This document shows positions 33,148-41,832 of a DNA stretch of 64,000 nucleotides, piece after piece; positions within the stretch are counted from its first letter, which is position 1, and every line of letters starts with the position of its first letter. The stretch is from Janibacter cremeus (GTDB taxonomy: Bacteria; Actinomycetota; Actinomycetes; Actinomycetales; Dermatophilaceae), in assembly GCF_013409205.1 (NCBI RefSeq), contig NZ_JACCAE010000001.1, positions 1,550,001-1,614,000 on the forward strand, read 5' to 3'. A model generated the notes under the pieces. It saw only the letters and a program-made list of their open reading frames with translations. It made no database searches and had not been told where the DNA came from. The position numbers were made by a program, and so were the translations under genes.

Positions 33148-34317
33148 TCACGCTAACGCGAGCACCCCGTGGTCCAGCAGGTCGACGACCGCGGCCCGGA
33201 CGAGGGCGCTGCTGTCGGGGTGGTCCCCGAGCTCGGCGACGACCACGTCGGTGAGCTCGTCGAGAGTGCGCTCGTTCCGCGCGGCCAGCCAGATGGTGGC
33301 CCCGGCCCCGGCCAGGCGAAGGGGGCGTGCCCCGGCCAGGACGAGCACCTCACCGTCGTGGGCGATGGCGTCCGACCACGGCGCCCGCACGAGGCCGTCC
33401 GACCCGTCGAGGTCGTCATCGCTCTCCTGCGAGATCGCCGGCTCCCCACCCCTGACCTGCTCGACGGTCCGGCGCTCCGCCTCGTCGGGACGCAGACGCT
33501 CCGCCTCGTCGGGAGGCAGGTGCTCCCAGGTCGGCGCCTGCGTCTCGGGCGCGGCCAGGTGCTCGCGCACGAGGTCGTGGCAGGTGTCGACCTCGGCGTA
33601 GCGCAATCGGGCGGGCGGCCCGCCGACGGTGACGGCACGGGCCAACCGGTCCAGGCCGGCCGGCACCAGCCAGGTCGAGGAGGTCTCGGGGAGCACCGCG
33701 AGGAGCTGGTCGATCAGGCCGACCGGCTCGATGGCCGGCTCGGTGACGTCCTCGTCGCGCTCGAGGGTGAGCAGCCGTGCCAGCCGGGCCTGCCCGGGGG
33801 TCGGGCCGAGGTCGAGCTCGTCCGGCGCCGGTTCGTCCTTGCGCCACCGATCGTCCGGGTCGACGACCAGGGACGGCGGCTTGGGGTGCGGTGCGATCCC
33901 GTGGTCCTCCAGCAGCACGAGCGTCTCGTCCGAGAGGTAGCCCAGGCGCCGACCGAGGACGCTGGTCGCGGTCGACTTGCCGCCACCCGAGGGTGCGACG
34001 AGGGCGATCGCGCGCCCGGAGGCGTCGGCGAGTGCCGCCGCGTGCAGGAGGGTGACCCGGCCGCGCAGGCGCATCAGGCCCTTGCGAGTCAGCTCGCGGG
34101 AGAGGTCGTAAGGCTGCTGGGTGGCCGTGGCCCGGATCGTCTCCGGCTCGTCGTCGACGATCGTCGTCGCGGCCGTCGCGAGGTCGATGCACCGCCGCCA
34201 CCGGGCCGCGGTCTGCGCGGCGCTCACCTCGTCGAGGTCGGACACGTCGAGCACCCACCGGCACCCCATCGACACCAGGTCGAGGTGACGGACCTCCTCC
34301 TTCGCCAGGTCACTCAC
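33148..34317 (-). CDS. HPr-kinase-like P-loop protein with C-terminal PqqD-like domain
   Basis: A 389-residue protein. Residues 88-135 hold an HprK-type nucleotide site: a Walker A APSGGGKST (108-116) and then YLSDETLVLL, with the following APHPKPPSLVV matching the proline-rich loop of HprK-like proteins. The last 90 residues (ATIWLAARNERTLDELTDVV to the end) look like the winged PqqD/RRE fold that binds precursor peptides in RiPP pathways. Such kinase-PqqD proteins usually sit in peptide-modifying clusters, but here only an ABM protein and an App1 phosphatase are near. Start GTG at 34317 with GGGAGGA upstream; the frame remains open further upstream without homology. Confidence 0.7.
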   Translation of the reverse strand: MSDLAKEEVRHLDLVSMGCRWVLDVSDLDEVSAAQTAARWRRCIDLATAATTIVDDEPETIRATATQQPYDLSRELTRKGLMRLRGRVTLLHAAALADASGRAIALVAPSGGGKSTATSVLGRRLGYLSDETLVLLEDHGIAPHPKPPSLVVDPDDRWRKDEPAPDELDLGPTPGQARLARLLTLERDEDVTEPAIEPVGLIDQLLAVLPETSSTWLVPAGLDRLARAVTVGGPPARLRYAEVDTCHDLVREHLAAPETQAPTWEHLPPDEAERLRPDEAERRTVEQVRGGEPAISQESDDDLDGSDGLVRAPWSDAIAHDGEVLVLAGARPLRLAGAGATIWLAARNERTLDELTDVVVAELGDHPDSSALVRAAVVDLLDHGVLALA

Positions 34318-34344
34318 GTGGACATCCTCCCTTAGGCTCGGATC

Positions 34345-35421
34345 ATGCCGAGACCGCACTCCGCCGCGATCATCGAGGACGCCTGGCACCGCCAGGTGGC
34401 CGGCATCATGCGTCGCCGTGGGTGGGGCACGCGGGTGCTCGCCCACACCGGGTACGGCAGCGTGGACCGGGTCCGCGTCCTCGGTCGGGTCCTGATGACC
34501 CGCCGCCCCTACGCCCCTGCCGCTGCCGACGCCCGGGCGACCTGGCTGGAGCTGCGCACCGCCGACAACGAGCGAAGGGGGTGGCGCTTCTTCTTCGCCA
34601 CCCCGGCCAGTGGCGAGCCGGTCACCGTGACCGTCGGGGAGAGGGAGGTGCGCACCCGCGTGGACCGGTCGGGCATCCTCGACCTGACGATCACCGACCA
34701 CGACCTCGAGCCGGGCTGGCACCACCTGCACATCTCCTCGCCCCGGGCCGCGGACACGACGGCGGCGGTCTTCATCGTCGACCCGCAGGAGACCTTCGGC
34801 ATCGTCTCCGACATCGACGACACGATCATCACCACGACGATGCCGCGGCCGATGATCGCCGCGTACAACACCTTCTTCCGTCACGAGGGCACCCGCCGGG
34901 CGGTGCCGGGGATGGCGACGATGTACCGCGAGCTGCTGCGGGAGCACCCGAATGCGCCCATCATCTACGTCTCGACGGGCGCGTGGAACGCCGTGCCGCC
35001 CCTGACCCGGTTCCTGCGCCGGGCCGGCTATCCGCTCGGACCGATGCTCATGACCGACTGGGGACCGACCAACACCGGCTGGTTCCGCTCCGGGCAGGAC
35101 CACAAGCGCGCCTGCCTGCACCGACTCGTGCGTGAGTTGCCCGAGGTGCGGTGGGTGCTCATCGGTGACGACGGGCAGCACGACCCGAGCATCTACGGCG
35201 AGTTCGCCGAGCAGCGACCCGACCGGGTGCGGGCGATCGGCATCCGCGTGCTGTCCGCGACCGAGCAGCTGCTGAGCCACTTCACCCCGATCGCCACCGA
35301 CGCCTACGAGCAGCACGTCGGGGTCACGCTGCCGATCTGCCACGCGGCCGATGGCTACACGATGCTGGAGCAGATGCGCCAGGCCCTGGGGATCGCACCC
35401 CCGGAGCGAAACGATGCCTGA
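34345..35421 (+). CDS. App1-like phosphatidate phosphatase (DUF2183)
   Basis: A 358-residue protein with the HAD-type catalytic motif SDIDDTIITT (the DxDxT nucleophile), a downstream Thr/Ser motif YVSTGAWN and the acidic motif LIGDDGQHD. The conserved GPTNTGWFRSG segment is characteristic of the App1 catalytic domain, known in yeast as an actin-patch phosphatidate phosphatase. The bacterial role, probably phospholipid turnover, is unproven. Divergent from the HprK-like gene across 27 bp and overlapping the downstream DNA glycosylase by eight bases. Confidence 0.85.
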   Translation: MPRPHSAAIIEDAWHRQVAGIMRRRGWGTRVLAHTGYGSVDRVRVLGRVLMTRRPYAPAAADARATWLELRTADNERRGWRFFFATPASGEPVTVTVGEREVRTRVDRSGILDLTITDHDLEPGWHHLHISSPRAADTTAAVFIVDPQETFGIVSDIDDTIITTTMPRPMIAAYNTFFRHEGTRRAVPGMATMYRELLREHPNAPIIYVSTGAWNAVPPLTRFLRRAGYPLGPMLMTDWGPTNTGWFRSGQDHKRACLHRLVRELPEVRWVLIGDDGQHDPSIYGEFAEQRPDRVRAIGIRVLSATEQLLSHFTPIATDAYEQHVGVTLPICHAADGYTMLEQMRQALGIAPPERNDA

Positions 35422-36274
35422 GCTGCCCGAGGTGCAGGGACTCGTCGATTTCCTCGACGGGCGGCTGAGCGGGCACGCGGTCGAGGCGCTGGAGCTCGCC
35501 TCCTTCACCGTCCTGAAGACGGTCGACCCGCCGCCGCAGGCTCTCGCCGGCGCACCGGTCGACGGGGTGCACCGGCACGGGAAGTTCATCGACATCGACT
35601 GCGACGGGACGCACCTGGTCATCCACCTGGCCCGCGCGGGGTGGATCCGATTCAGCGAGGAGCTTCCCAAGACGATGCTGCGGCCGGGCAAGTCCCCGGT
35701 CGCGCTGCGGCTGCGGATGTCCGACGGTTGCGGCTTCGACCTCACCGAGGCGGGGACGAAGAAGAGCGTCGCCGCCCACCTCGTGCGCGACGTGCAGGAC
35801 GTGCCGGGCATCGCCCGCCTCGGGCCGGACCCGCTCGGCGCGGACTTCACCCGGGAGGTCTTCGGCGAGATCCTCGCCGGGCGCTCGTCACAGATCAAGG
35901 GTGTCCTGCGCGACCAGTCGCTCATCGCGGGCGTCGGCAACGCCTACTCCGACGAGGTGCTGCACGTGGCGCGGCTGTCCCCCTTCGCCCATGCCGCGAA
36001 GCTCACCGACGACGAGGTCGACGTGCTCTACCGGGCGCTGCGCACCACCCTGGCCGACGCGGTCGCCGCTGCCTCCGGCAAACCGGCCAAGGAGCTGAAG
36101 GACGCCAAGCGGGCGGGGATGCGCGTCCACGGCCGCACCGGCCAAGCGTGCCCGGTGTGCGGGGACGTCGTGCGCGAGGTCAGCTTCGCCGACAGCTCGC
36201 TGCAGTACTGCGCCACCTGCCAGACCGGCGGCAAGGTGCTCGCCGACCGGCGCACCAGCAAGTTCCTCAAGTAG
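35414..36274 (+). CDS. Formamidopyrimidine-DNA glycosylase family protein (Fpg/Nei)
   Basis: A 286-residue Fpg/Nei-family glycosylase. The N-terminus MPELPEVQ provides the catalytic Pro2 and Glu3. A helix-two-turn-helix segment reads SLIAGVGNAYSDEVLH, and the C-terminal zinc finger is CPVCGD...YCATC. It excises oxidised bases and cuts the abasic site. The start overlaps the stop of the phosphatase gene by eight bases. The 3' end overlaps the convergent galactokinase by eight bases, leaving no terminator between them. Actinobacteria have several paralogues, so MutM or Nei identity is not assigned. Confidence 0.9.
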   Translation: MPELPEVQGLVDFLDGRLSGHAVEALELASFTVLKTVDPPPQALAGAPVDGVHRHGKFIDIDCDGTHLVIHLARAGWIRFSEELPKTMLRPGKSPVALRLRMSDGCGFDLTEAGTKKSVAAHLVRDVQDVPGIARLGPDPLGADFTREVFGEILAGRSSQIKGVLRDQSLIAGVGNAYSDEVLHVARLSPFAHAAKLTDDEVDVLYRALRTTLADAVAAASGKPAKELKDAKRAGMRVHGRTGQACPVCGDVVREVSFADSSLQYCATCQTGGKVLADRRTSKFLK

Positions 36275-37463
36275 GCACCACCCGCCCGGCCCCGCTGCTG
36301 GCGACCGCCACGAAGGCCACGGGTGGGTCGAAGCCGGCCTCGGCGTAGGCACTGCGCACCGCGTCCACGGTGCTGGTGACAGCGGCGCTGTCGACGAGAG
36401 CGAGGACGCAGCCCCCGAAGCCTCCTCCGGTCATCCGGGCTCCGTGCGCCCCCGCGGCCAGCGCCGCGTCGACGGCAGCGTCGACCCGGGGGACGGTGAT
36501 CTCGAAGTCGTCGCGCATGGAGACGTGCGAATCCGTCATCAACGCACCGATGCGGCGCGGGTCGGCCCCGGAGCGCAACGTGTCTGCCACCTGCAGGACA
36601 CGATCGTTCTCGGTGACGACGTGCCGGACCCGCCGTCGCACGACGTCGTCGTCGAGGCGGGCCAGCGCGTCGTCGAGCCCGGTGACGTCGATGTCGCGCA
36701 GGGCGCGCACCCCCAGCTGCGAGGCGCCGCGGGCGCAGGACGCGTGTCGCTCGGCGTACTCCCCGTCGACGAGGGCATGCGGTGCGCGGCTGTCGATGAC
36801 CAGCAGGGACAGGCCGTGGACGGCCAGGTCGAAGGGGACCTGCTCGACGTGCATCGAGCGGGTGTCCAGGAACATCAACGAGCCGGAGCGCCCGTGCAGC
36901 GAGGCCATCTGGTCCATCACCCCGGTCGGTGCGCCGACGACGTCGTTCTCGGCGCGGCGAGCCGCAGCGGCGAGCGCGGTGCGGTCCAGACCGAGGTCCC
37001 CCAGGTCGTTCCAGGCGACGGCCACGGCACACTCCAGCGCGGCGGAGGAGGAGAGCCCGGCGCCGATGGGCACGTCCGAGTCGAGCGCGACGTCCAGCCC
37101 CGGCACGTCGTGGCCGGCCTGCGCGAGGGCCCAGCCCACCCCGGCGAGGTACCCGAGCCAGCCGGACGGGTTGCCCGGGCCGACGTCGGCCAGGCGCACG
37201 GAGGCGGTCACCCCTTCGTGCAGCGAGTGCACCCGCAGCAGGTCGTCGGAGCGCACACTCACCGCCGCCACGGCACCGCGGTCGAGGGCGAGGGGAAGGA
37301 CGAAGCCGTCCTGGTAGTCGGTGTGCTCCCCGATCAGGTTCACCCGGCCCGGGGCCCACCAGCACCCGTCGGGGCGGGTGCCGGCGAAGGCCGACGCGAA
37401 AGCGTCGACCGCGCGCTCGCCCGGCATCCGGCCACTCCCTTCGCCATGGGTCACATCACTCAC
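36267..37463 (-). CDS. galK: Galactokinase
   Basis: A 398-residue GHMP kinase. The galactokinase signature GRVNLIGEHTDYQDG is near residue 37, the ATP loop is PIGAGLSSSAAL, and the C-terminal GHMP motif is GARMTGGGFGGC. It phosphorylates galactose to galactose 1-phosphate. A GTG at 37463 overlaps the stop of the uridylyltransferase gene (GTGA) with GGGGAGAGG upstream, so it is translated as part of the same operon. No galT accompanies it. Confidence 0.93.
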   Translation of the reverse strand: MSDVTHGEGSGRMPGERAVDAFASAFAGTRPDGCWWAPGRVNLIGEHTDYQDGFVLPLALDRGAVAAVSVRSDDLLRVHSLHEGVTASVRLADVGPGNPSGWLGYLAGVGWALAQAGHDVPGLDVALDSDVPIGAGLSSSAALECAVAVAWNDLGDLGLDRTALAAAARRAENDVVGAPTGVMDQMASLHGRSGSLMFLDTRSMHVEQVPFDLAVHGLSLLVIDSRAPHALVDGEYAERHASCARGASQLGVRALRDIDVTGLDDALARLDDDVVRRRVRHVVTENDRVLQVADTLRSGADPRRIGALMTDSHVSMRDDFEITVPRVDAAVDAALAAGAHGARMTGGGFGGCVLALVDSAAVTSTVDAVRSAYAEAGFDPPVAFVAVASSGAGRVVPT

Positions 37464-38830
37464 GTCAGCCTCTCCCCATCGGGCACGGTCTTGGGGCCGG
37501 TCAGTCGCACCGTCCCCTCGATGACGATGTCGGCGCCGAAGGTCACCGGACCGGACACCTCCAGACTCTCGCACTCCCGCAGCGAGGGGACACCGTGGGG
37601 GAAGTGTCGCGCCAGGTCGGACAGGTGGCGGTAGTGGTCACGATCGAGGGTCACCACCGGTCCGGACCCGTCGAACGTCGGCAGGAGTCGGCCGTCCCGG
37701 GCCAGGTCGTAGGCATCCGAACGCACGACCAGCAGGTCGTCGGTGGTCTTGACCGGGGCGAACCGCGTGCGTGGGACCTCGATCGCACGGGCACCCGGGA
37801 TCGCACCGATGGCCGCGCCCATCGCCGTCTCGAGCTGGAGCACGGCCGGTGACGAGGAGTCCGTGGGGTCGACGTTCTTGTGGTTGACGATCAGGGGTAG
37901 GTCCGGTCCCGCGGGCTGTGTCGCCAGCAGGTCCCGCAGCGCCCGCAGGTCGATCCACAGGTTGTTGGAGTTGTAGAAGCGCCAGCGGGACACGTCGGTG
38001 AAGGAGGGGTCCCCCGCGGGCACCTGCGCGGTCTCCCGCAGCACCGTGCGCCCCCGGTGCAGTGCCAGGTGGCCGCCCTTGCGGTCAGCGGCCGTGCCCC
38101 GCACCGCCTCCATGACGAAGGGGACCTGCTCGTCGGCGATCCACGTCGCTATCCGTGGGTCGATGCTCGCCCCGAGATTGTCGGCGTTGGAGACGAAGCA
38201 CCAGTGGATGCCGGCGTCCAGCAGGGTCGCCAGTGTGCCGGTCGCGGCCAGCGCGGTGTACACGTCCCCATGACCCGGAGGGCACCACTCCAGCTCCGGT
38301 CGGGCCGGCCACTGGATCGGGAACCGGTCGCTCGCGCGCAGCTTCGGCTCCCTCCCCTGCAGGAAGTCCAGGGGTAGGGCTGCGGCCTGCTCGGCCAGGT
38401 CGGGATGGCGACGAAGGGAGCGCAGCGACGGCTCCCGGGTGGTGGCCGAGTTCATCAGGAGCAGCGGCAGCCGGGCTGCGTTCTCCTGCCGCGTGGCCAG
38501 CACCTGTCGAGCCACGATGTCGAGGAAGGTGTGCCCGGGCTTGACCTCGAGCAGGGACTTCGGTCCGGACAGGCCCATGCTCGTGCCCAGGCCGCCGTTG
38601 ACCTTGATCACGGCGACGCGGTCGAGGACCTCTCGGGCGCGGGCCGGGTCCGGCTCCGGCAGGTCCGCCAGACGGGGGAGGTCCCCCAGTGGCTCCAGGG
38701 ACTCGCCCGGGAGCTGCCCGGCGGTGGGGTCGGCCAGCTGCTCCAAGCGGCGCCGCAGCCCAGCCAGCTCCGGTGGCGTGGCGCCGTCTGCGCGAGCCTT
38801 GTCCAGGGCTGCGGTGACGTAGGTGGTCAT
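37460..38830 (-). CDS. UTP-hexose-1-phosphate uridylyltransferase (UDPGP family)
   Basis: A 456-residue eukaryotic-type UDP-glucose pyrophosphorylase. The nucleotide-binding loop is VIKVNGGLGTSMGLSGPKS, the sugar-nucleotide site includes CFVSNADNLGA, and the C-terminal left-handed beta-helix-like end is SLEVSGPVTFGADIVIEGTV. Paired with galK, it could convert galactose 1-phosphate directly to UDP-galactose with UTP, as the bifidobacterial UgpA-type enzyme does, replacing GalT. Start ATG at 38830. The gene lies four bases after the small membrane protein and overlaps galK. Confidence 0.88.
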   Translation of the reverse strand: MTTYVTAALDKARADGATPPELAGLRRRLEQLADPTAGQLPGESLEPLGDLPRLADLPEPDPARAREVLDRVAVIKVNGGLGTSMGLSGPKSLLEVKPGHTFLDIVARQVLATRQENAARLPLLLMNSATTREPSLRSLRRHPDLAEQAAALPLDFLQGREPKLRASDRFPIQWPARPELEWCPPGHGDVYTALAATGTLATLLDAGIHWCFVSNADNLGASIDPRIATWIADEQVPFVMEAVRGTAADRKGGHLALHRGRTVLRETAQVPAGDPSFTDVSRWRFYNSNNLWIDLRALRDLLATQPAGPDLPLIVNHKNVDPTDSSSPAVLQLETAMGAAIGAIPGARAIEVPRTRFAPVKTTDDLLVVRSDAYDLARDGRLLPTFDGSGPVVTLDRDHYRHLSDLARHFPHGVPSLRECESLEVSGPVTFGADIVIEGTVRLTGPKTVPDGERLT

Positions 38831-38834
38831 CGGC

Positions 38835-39158
38835 TCAGTCGGAGGTGGAGCCCGGCGTGCCCAGCTCCCGCTTCTCTTCCTCGAGCCGTTGTTGCTCGGC
38901 CTCGTCCACCACGATCGGGCGGACCCTGGTCCAGACGAAGAAGAGGATCCCGGCGACGAGGAGGGCCGCCCCGGTCCACAGGTTCGCCTGCTCGTGCGTC
39001 GGCCCGGACGTCGCGGTGTCGCTTCCACTGATGAAGTGGACCAGCAGCAGAATGACGCCGTAGATCACCAGCAGGGCGCCGATGATGTTGCGGACATCCA
39101 AGGCTCCCGCCGTGTGCCGCCGCGACCGTCCTTCGGTACCGCTCTGATCGTTGCTCAT
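38835..39158 (-). CDS. Small two-helix membrane protein of the galactose operon
   Basis: A 107-residue protein with two hydrophobic helices (NIIGALLVIYGVILLLVHFI and WTGAALLVAGILFFVW) and a charged C-terminal tail (EAEQQRLEEEKRELG). No family name is recognised. Located between the sodium symporter (16 bp) and the uridylyltransferase (4 bp), it could be an accessory subunit of the symporter, like the small partners known for some SSS transporters, although those usually precede the large gene. Confidence 0.75.
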   Translation of the reverse strand: MSNDQSGTEGRSRRHTAGALDVRNIIGALLVIYGVILLLVHFISGSDTATSGPTHEQANLWTGAALLVAGILFFVWTRVRPIVVDEAEQQRLEEEKRELGTPGSTSD

Positions 39159-39174
39159 GAGCTGACAGCCTCCC

Positions 39175-40866
39175 TCAGCTGAAGACCACGTTGAGGATGA
39201 TGACCATGACCAGTGCCACCCCTGCCAGCTTGACCGGGGACTCCCATGCGTGGGCCACCGGCGCCCCGGCCAGGTCCGCCTTGGGGGTCATGGAGTAGAC
39301 GAGCCCGCGCAGCGTGGCCTCGTCCTTCGGCCGGGAGAACTGGGTGACCACCACGCTGACCAGGATGTCCACGACGAAGGCCGCACCCGCCGCGACGAAG
39401 GCCGCACCCTGACCGCTGAGGTCCACCACGCCGATGCTCGCCGCTCCCAGCGCGTCGTTGGACAGGATCGCCACCACGATCGCAGCGGAGGTCCCGGCCA
39501 CCAGGCCGGTCCAACCGGCGGCGGCCGTCATCCGCTTCCAGAACATGCCCAGGATGAAGGTGGCGAACAGCGGTGCGTTGAAGAACCCGAAGAGCGTCTG
39601 CAGGTAGTTCATGATGTTGCTGTACTGCCCGGCGAAGGCCGAGGTTCCGATCGCGAGAACCGTCGCGACCACGGTGGCCCACCGACCGAACGTGGTGTAG
39701 AAGTCGTCCGGCTTGTGCTTCTGCACGTACGTCTGCCAGATGTCGTAGCTCATCACGGTGTTGAACGCCGAGATGTTCGCCGCCATACCGGCCATGAAAG
39801 CGGCCATCAGCCCGGCGATCGCCACCCCGAGCAGGCCGTTGGGCAGCAGGTCGCGCATCAGCAGCAGCAGTGCGTCGTTGTAGGTGACGTCGCCGCCGGT
39901 GCCGCCGTTCGACTTGTAGTCGGCCAGCTCGGGCACGATCACCGCCGCGATCATGCCCGGGATGATGATGATGAAGGGGATGAACATCTTCGGGAAGGAC
40001 CCGATCACCGGGGCCCGGCGTGCGGCGTTCATGTCCTTGCTGGCCATCGCCCGCTGGACCTCGACGAAGTTCGTCGTCCAGTAGCCGAACGAGAGCACGA
40101 ACCCGAGACCGAGCACGATGCCGATGACGGACCAGATCTCCGACCCGAACTGGGTCAAGGAGGTCCCGGGCCATGAGCTCAGCTCTCCGGACGTACCAGC
40201 GGCCGTCATCTTCTCGGTCAGGCCGTCCCACCCACCGACCTTGTTCAGCGCCAGGACCGTCAGGGGCGTCAGGGCAGCGACGATCACGAAGAACTGCAGC
40301 ACCTCGTTGTAGATCGCGGCCGACAGCCCGCCGAGGGTGATGTAGGACAGCACGATCGCCGCGGCGACCACCGTGGAGACCCAGATCGGCCACCCGAGCA
40401 GGGTGTTGATGATGGTCGCCAGCAGGTACAGGTTGACGCCCGCGATCAACACCTGCGCGACGGCGAAGCTGATCGAGTTCACCAGGTGCGCGCCGGGGCC
40501 GAAGCGTCGGCGCATGAACTCCGGCACCGAGCGCACCTTGGAGCCGTAGTAGAAGGGCATCATCACCACGGCGAGGAACAGCATCGCCGGGATCGCGCCG
40601 ATCCAGTAGTAGTGGAAGGTCGGCATGCCCAGTGCGGCACCGTTGGCGGACATCCCCATGATCTCGACCGCGCCCAGATTCGCCGAGACGAAGGCCAAGC
40701 CGGTCACCCACGACGGGAGGGAGCGTCCCGAGAGGAAGAAGTCCAAGCTGGTCGAGACCGAGCGCCGCGCCATCACCCCGATGGTCAGGACGAAGGCGAA
40801 GTAGATCCCGATCAGCAGGTAGTCGACCCAGTTGGCATCAAGCCGCAGGGTGCTCTCCATCAGCAT
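39175..40866 (-). CDS. Sodium:solute symporter (SSS family), probable galactose uptake
   Basis: A 563-residue membrane protein with about 14 hydrophobic segments and the SSS features FFLSGRSLPSWVTGLAFVSANLG near the N-terminus and the core GLSAAIYNEVLQFF. The family couples sugar or other solute entry to sodium. Its operon with galK and a uridylyltransferase suggests galactose or a galactoside monomer as cargo. Start ATG at 40866 or the ATG six bases later, preceded by GGGAGG. A short inverted repeat CACGCT...AGCGTG (about 40910-40931) lies upstream. Confidence 0.9.
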   Translation of the reverse strand: MLMESTLRLDANWVDYLLIGIYFAFVLTIGVMARRSVSTSLDFFLSGRSLPSWVTGLAFVSANLGAVEIMGMSANGAALGMPTFHYYWIGAIPAMLFLAVVMMPFYYGSKVRSVPEFMRRRFGPGAHLVNSISFAVAQVLIAGVNLYLLATIINTLLGWPIWVSTVVAAAIVLSYITLGGLSAAIYNEVLQFFVIVAALTPLTVLALNKVGGWDGLTEKMTAAGTSGELSSWPGTSLTQFGSEIWSVIGIVLGLGFVLSFGYWTTNFVEVQRAMASKDMNAARRAPVIGSFPKMFIPFIIIIPGMIAAVIVPELADYKSNGGTGGDVTYNDALLLLMRDLLPNGLLGVAIAGLMAAFMAGMAANISAFNTVMSYDIWQTYVQKHKPDDFYTTFGRWATVVATVLAIGTSAFAGQYSNIMNYLQTLFGFFNAPLFATFILGMFWKRMTAAAGWTGLVAGTSAAIVVAILSNDALGAASIGVVDLSGQGAAFVAAGAAFVVDILVSVVVTQFSRPKDEATLRGLVYSMTPKADLAGAPVAHAWESPVKLAGVALVMVIILNVVFS

Positions 40867-40980
40867 CGTTGCCCGCCTCCCGCTGACTGCGCTGTCCGTG
40901 TGCAGACCTCACGCTACGCCCGAAAGCGTGGGTGTGCGTCCTGACCGGATCGCTGCTCTTGCGCCGTGGGGCACGCGTCG

Positions 40981-41829
40981 TCAGGACGCCGAGAGACTCA
41001 CCGACCCGAGACCGCCCTCGACGGTGACCGTGCGGTCCGACCCGGCGTCGCTGCCGAGGTCGTTGCGCACCTCCCCGACGCCACCGCGGACGTCCACGTC
41101 GTAGGACGCGGTCTCCGGCAGCTGCACCGAGAGGTCACCGACACCGACCTTGGCGTACACGTGCTGCGGGGGCTCGACGGCCTCCACCCACAGGGAGCCG
41201 ACGCCCAGCTCCGCGGTGATCCGCCCGGCCGTGGCCTCGGTGATCCGCACGTCACCGACGCCCGCCTCGACGTCGACGTCACCGTCGATGCCCTCGATCA
41301 TGACCCGGCCGACGCCCTCCTCGATCTCCACGTCGACGCCCGCGGGGACGACGACGGTCCAGTCGGTGGAGCAGGGGGCGGCGATCCCGGAGGGGCACTG
41401 CGCGTCCAGCGACGCGGTGGCGCCGGTGACCTCGACAAGGACGTCCGGCCGACGCAACCCCCACGCCGTCGTCGTGGTGACCCGGGGCGCCTCGCCGGCA
41501 TCGGCCGTGCGGATCCGCACGTCACCGATGTCGTTGTCGACCTCCAGGCTGGTGATGTCTGCGGGCAGGGCCTGCTCGCTCGTCGACGTCTGCTTGAGCA
41601 TCGGCCCGGCGAGCAGGAACCCGACGCCCAGCACGAGCACGAGCGTCAGCAGCCCGGCGACGACCCGGATGGGCCCCGACGGGGTGCGCGACGGTGGGAC
41701 CTCCGCCGCGAGTCGCGCGGTCTCCGCGCGCCTGTCCCGGCGTACCTGCTGCGCATCGCGCAGGTAGCGCTCGCGCAGCTGCGGGTCGTGGGGCTCACCG
41801 GGCCGCGTGGGCACGGGTGTCTGCGACAT
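40981..41829 (-). CDS. Membrane-anchored DUF4097-like beta-repeat protein
   Basis: A 282-residue protein. An N-terminal Arg-rich cytoplasmic part (LRERYLRDAQQVRRDRRAE) precedes one hydrophobic segment (IRVVAGLLTLVLVLGVGFLLAG), and the rest is an outside beta-helix-like domain of GVG/GDV repeats (GVGRVMIEG, GDVDVEAGVGDVRI, GVGDLSVQL). This head resembles the DUF4097/LiaF-type sensory accessory domains. It starts three bases after the response regulator gene and is transcribed with the kinase and regulator, so it probably feeds into or responds to that system. Confidence 0.82.
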   Translation of the reverse strand: MSQTPVPTRPGEPHDPQLRERYLRDAQQVRRDRRAETARLAAEVPPSRTPSGPIRVVAGLLTLVLVLGVGFLLAGPMLKQTSTSEQALPADITSLEVDNDIGDVRIRTADAGEAPRVTTTTAWGLRRPDVLVEVTGATASLDAQCPSGIAAPCSTDWTVVVPAGVDVEIEEGVGRVMIEGIDGDVDVEAGVGDVRITEATAGRITAELGVGSLWVEAVEPPQHVYAKVGVGDLSVQLPETASYDVDVRGGVGEVRNDLGSDAGSDRTVTVEGGLGSVSLSAS

Positions 41830-41832
41830 CGG

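Noticed and set aside
34318..35940. Upstream extension of the HprK-like frame
   Set aside because: It overlaps the divergent App1 phosphatase and glycosylase genes and carries no homology; GGGAGGA marks the GTG at 34317.
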